Source: Mycteria americana
Taxonomy: Eukaryota > Chordata > Aves > Ciconiiformes > Ciconiidae
Direction: 5' to 3'
NCBI RefSeq assembly: GCF_035582795.1
Contig: NC_134368.1
Coordinates: forward strand, 38,245,501 to 38,309,500
Length of the DNA stretch: 64,000 nucleotides
A model generated the notes under the pieces. The model had not been told where the DNA came from, did no database searches, and saw only the letters and a list, made by a program, of their open reading frames with translations. The translations under genes and the position numbers were made by a program. Below, one piece after another: positions 61,201-64,000 of this stretch (its first letter is position 1; every line of letters starts with the position of its first letter).

Positions 61201-63548
61201 ACTTCTTCCATGAATGCCTATCAGCATTAATCACCCACAGGCAGCAGTGTGTATAAAGACATCAGTTCAGCTTTGAGATTGAAAAAATGTTAGGTCACTG
61301 GTACATGAGAGGATAAATTTGATATGCATTGTCTCTCTAATTTAGAGTACAGGCTCCTTGAGGTGGGAGGCACATCACTCTCTGTACTGAAGCACTGTGT
61401 TTATAGGTGAGGAAAGTTCAATGCTTGAACAGGTAATAGATCTGAACTAGTATTTAGCCTCGTTCATTAGTTTTACTTGGGGAATGCATATTTTAGTGCA
61501 TTTTCTTAGTTTTGATATCTAGTAATTATATATTGCAAAGTGGTCTGTTGAGGCTGTTTTCCAAACCACAATTTAAATAGAAATCTCCTCAGCGTTTCAC
61601 AGGGCTCTGCACGACTTCACACAGGCAAAAGAAGCTATCTGGTCTCATGGTGTGTCCTTAAGCTAGGGAACCCATGGCCACAGGATTTGGTGGATCCTAA
61701 AAGTTTACATGTGTTAAATAAAAATCAGCTAAATTAATAGAATAAAAAGCTGTCAGGGGATATTAAGCATAAAGATGCCACTCTTGGCTTAGGAAGCCCC
61801 TGAGCAGCAAAGCCCTAAGGCTAAGAGTGGACACTGGGAAAATGTTGTAAGATGGGAAAGACAACTCAAACTCTTAGTTGACCATGTCAGGCTGCACCGT
61901 GGGCTCCACACTGCCCGCCCACTGGCTCCACAACCGCTCCTGCAGAGCCAGTTCTCCACGGTCCTCTATGCCTCCTTCTGCCTCCAGAGGAACCCCCACT
62001 TACAGCCAATATACGAGCCCATGAAAATGCTGTTACATTAATTTGTGCAATATGATTGCAATTTCGCTACCCAGAGCTTCTGCATGTGTAGACATGAATA
62101 AAGGATAAAAGCTTCAATGTTCTCCCCCACCAACTTTTCTTACATGCAGGGATCTAGTTTCTGAAACGCCGCAGTTGAGCCTATGACCACAGTTCTGCCA
62201 GAGGTAGAAGAGGGTGTCGCTACTAAATCACAGCAAAATAAACCACACTACACGTCCGTTCCTTAATCCTGTTTGTCCATTCCAAATTCCCATTTTGAGT
62301 ATTATTCCGTATACCATACATTTGCCAAGACAATGTCTTATCCAGCTGCAATCACAACTTTATGATACCACAAGGGATATAATTCTTTTAAAAGTAGTGG
62401 AACACATGCAAATTAAACGTAATAGTGAAAACCTAAAACCACCACATAGAAGAGATTGCCTCTGAGTTGCCTCTGAGTCACACAGGGAAAATAACATAGA
62501 ACCAGCTAGACTGTGCATCAACTCCCAATTCTGATCACTAGCGCCAATGCAAACACCTTATTTAGTCATGGAATTTTTTGCCTAACATGTTTGAAACACA
62601 CTTTTTTAAACATAAACCCCTTCCTCATAAAGAAGTACATCCAAAGCAAAGTGAATTTTTAAAAAAGGAGAACTGATATACAACACTCTGGGATTTGTTT
62701 AAAAACAAGGAAGGGAAACAATTGGCAGCAAAAACCGGAGCAAAAGGGACCAGCGGGGCTGCTAAGCCCTGTACTTTGCAGTTCCACCACGAAGTCTTGC
62801 AGGGTTTCATGTATCCAGTAAGATTTTACCATAACTCTGTTTTTGTCTCCTTATCAGCATCGGCTGCTGTGGCACAGCAATTCTAAGCATCCACCTTCTT
62901 CTCTTCTGTTCTCGCCACTATTGTAGCAATGCCAAGATGGATGAATGCTGTACTACCATCGTTCTGATTACTATTGTTTTTATGACCAGTCTTATGAATC
63001 TTGGTGTACTTTAAAATCTGAACTCCTAGAGTTGTGTCATTATGGGACAATTTCAACTTTCATTATTAAGAGAAGTTCACCTTTAAAGCAACAAATCTGT
63101 TAAATGTGAGCCTGAAAAGACTCAACATCAAAAGGCTAATGAAATGAACTCACTTGATACTGTGATAATTTTATTACTTATATGCCATTCTCATTGTATT
63201 TGGGGTATCTGATTAACGAGTGAGTTTTCATAGGATCAGCAAAAGTGTTGCCAGCAAGGAATAGGAGTGAGCAGAGATGAGGGGACAGCAAAGGAGGGCA
63301 TACACAAGCATAAAAAGAAGCCTGACTGTGGACAGAGAGTGATGAGAAAAGAGGAACTCGTATCCGAAAGGACGATACAGCCTGACAGCTGACATAACTA
63401 AAACATATGAACTCATTATTTTTGAAAAATACTCCTCTTTTCTAATAATACATCTCAGAAATGACTTCTCCATTATAAGCATTCATTTGTTAAAAAAAAG
63501 AAAAAAGAACACTTAGAAAAATATAAATCTTCCTTAAGGAATGCTTAC
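58263..63548 (-). other. TENM2: TENM2 intron downstream of the microexon
   Basis: This is a 5.3-kb intron, A/T-rich, following the microexon donor GTAAGC. It contains a short CA run at about 60888-60910. No gene or element was recognised. Regulatory sites for microexon inclusion could lie near its 5' end (just left of 63548). Confidence 0.85.
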
Positions 63549-63569
63549 CTATGTCTAAAATCTTTATTT
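63549..63569 (-). CDS. TENM2: TENM2 21-nt microexon: alternatively spliced NHL insert (splice site B)
   Basis: This exon is exactly 21 nt. With the preceding AG overhang and the following C it reads R-NKDFRH-S, a seven-residue insert. It is flanked by ...CCACCAAG (acceptor) and GTAAGC (strong donor). Its length is a multiple of three, so skipping keeps the frame and leaves a single Ser. The seven-residue NHL insert is a known teneurin splice variant: it lies in a loop of the beta-propeller and changes trans-binding to latrophilin and partner choice at synapses. What is seen: sequence, splice sites and phase. What is inferred: that inclusion is regulated in this species as in mammals. Confidence 0.92.
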
Positions 63570-63640
63570 CTTGGTGGGAGCAAGTAAAAAAGAACAGGAA
63601 AACATTATTAGAAAAACATTCAGAAAGGATGTTAAAAGAT
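63570..63640 (-). promoter_or_regulatory. TENM2: Splice-acceptor region of the TENM2 microexon (pyrimidine tract plus UGC)
   Basis: On the minus strand the 3' end of the 417-nt upstream intron has a T-rich tract (TGTTCTTTTTTAC). A TGC follows (plus-strand 63580-63582) with ten nucleotides between it and the exon, and the acceptor is CCACCAAG. A UGC just upstream of the 3' splice site, behind a pyrimidine tract, is the known arrangement at SRRM4 (nSR100)-dependent neural microexons. UUCUUUU-type sequence is a PTBP repressor site. A branch-point-like CTAAT lies further upstream. The motifs are seen; SRRM4 and PTBP control is inferred. Confidence 0.55.
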
Positions 63641-63986
63641 GAAAAGAAGGCAACATTTACATCTGTCATTAGTGAAGTGATGAATGATTGTCTTTTGTCC
63701 ACTCATATCAACTACGTAGGTTAACTCTTAAAATCCACAGAATAATTACTTTGGGTAGATTAAATTCTCACAGTTTAGATAAGCATAGTTAAAATATTTT
63801 ACCAGGGTAAAATTTTTTCACTTTAGTTCTAAATACTTCAAATGTATTAAAATCTTTTGACTCTACTTTTTTTGTTCCCAAAAGGATTTGGAAACTCTAA
63901 CTTACACAACGTCAGAAATCTATTCCATACTTTAGTTTGCAACAATAATTCACAACTCCAAAAGTCTGAGATGAGAAAAAACATAC
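63570..63986 (-). other. TENM2: Short TENM2 intron upstream of the microexon
   Basis: This is a 417-nt intron with donor AAG|GTATGT and acceptor CCACCAAG. It is very short compared with the intron on the other side, and A/T-rich. Its 3' end holds the pyrimidine tract and UGC described separately. Confidence 0.85.
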
Positions 63987-64000
63987 CTTAGCTCCAGAAC
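63987..64000 (-). CDS. TENM2: TENM2 exon, partial (NHL propeller; 3' end of exon only)
   Basis: Only the last 14 nt of this exon are in the window. On the minus strand they read Val-Leu-Glu-Leu followed by AG, then a consensus donor GTATGT. The two-base overhang AG is completed either by the A of the microexon (Arg) or by the C of the exon at 58262 (Ser). That matches the two known teneurin forms, ending LELR-insert or LELS. The rest of the exon, which carries the start of the NHL beta-propeller, lies beyond the right edge. Confidence comes from phase and from the fit to the following exons, because 14 nt alone would not be enough. Confidence 0.85.

Larger units (their letters stand above)
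20537..64000 (-). other. TENM2: TENM2 gene, 3' half (teneurin-2), with introns and probable 3'UTR
   Basis: Teneurin-2 is a large type II membrane protein of neurons that acts as a homophilic and latrophilin-binding synaptic adhesion molecule. Eleven coding exons on the minus strand join with consistent phases into 1501 codons plus a stop, roughly the C-terminal half of a protein of about 2,700-2,800 residues. The paralogue is set by the C-terminal exon: [32 protein letters not shown] and the ending [16 protein letters not shown] fit vertebrate TENM2, while the TENM1, TENM3 and TENM4 sequences I recall differ there. The gene continues past the right edge. The intracellular domain, membrane segment, EGF repeats and first part of the propeller lie outside. 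The lower boundary is only a candidate poly(A) signal. Confidence 0.95.

Noticed and set aside
1..64000. CRISPR arrays, operons, prophage or tRNA/rRNA genes
   Set aside because: No repeat-spacer array or RNA gene was recognised, and the gene structure is vertebrate (introns, CR1, LTR, CpG island).

Overview
The window is nuclear DNA from a bird, probably a neoavian. Two things support this: CR1 LINE copies of the avian type, and a solo retroviral LTR of about 1 kb whose sequence (start, TATA-like box, poly(A) signal, end) I recognise as a repeat common in neoavian genomes. Coding sequence is sparse and split by introns, and no bacterial-style genes are present.

The only protein-coding gene I can support is the 3' half of TENM2 (teneurin-2) on the minus strand, from the right edge (64000) down to a stop codon at 21749. 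Eleven coding exons can be placed with GT-AG boundaries and matching phases: 63987-64000 (cut by the window edge), 63549-63569, 58030-58262, 57338-57492, 55625-56499, 38854-39029, 37904-38139, 31603-31899, 28798-30409, 25918-26048 and 21749-22504. They sum to 4506 nt, exactly 1502 codons including the stop. Together they encode the end of the extracellular part of the protein: NHL beta-propeller, YD-repeat (RHS) barrel, RHS core, linker, toxin-derived GHH-like domain and the C-terminal peptide TCAP-2. The most striking coding feature is a 21-nt microexon (63549-63569) encoding the alternatively spliced seven-residue insert of the NHL propeller.

The introns hold a solo LTR with a 5-bp target-site duplication (34540-35552), an old CR1 fragment (about 52771-53040), a near-perfect 22-bp hairpin (47356-47406), a polypyrimidine tract (44340-44428) and some conserved-looking non-coding stretches. 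Downstream of the stop codon is a probable 3'UTR with a UC-repeat (21275-21310) and two good candidate poly(A) signals (20912 and 20537).

The left third (1 to about 20500) is intergenic. It contains a CpG island (about 13400-14500) with a YY1-type promoter motif and a strong CTCF-type motif, a young 5'-truncated CR1 with an open reading frame (about 7544-8184), a very old CR1 reverse-transcriptase relic (about 15425-16200), a short 23-bp tandem repeat (6578-6658) and several stretches that look like conserved enhancers. I found no exon of a neighbouring protein-coding gene. I did not find a wholly new multi-gene system. The best second-look items are the microexon and its splice signals, the intronic hairpin, the CpG island with the CTCF motif, and the LTR inserted in sense orientation within TENM2.
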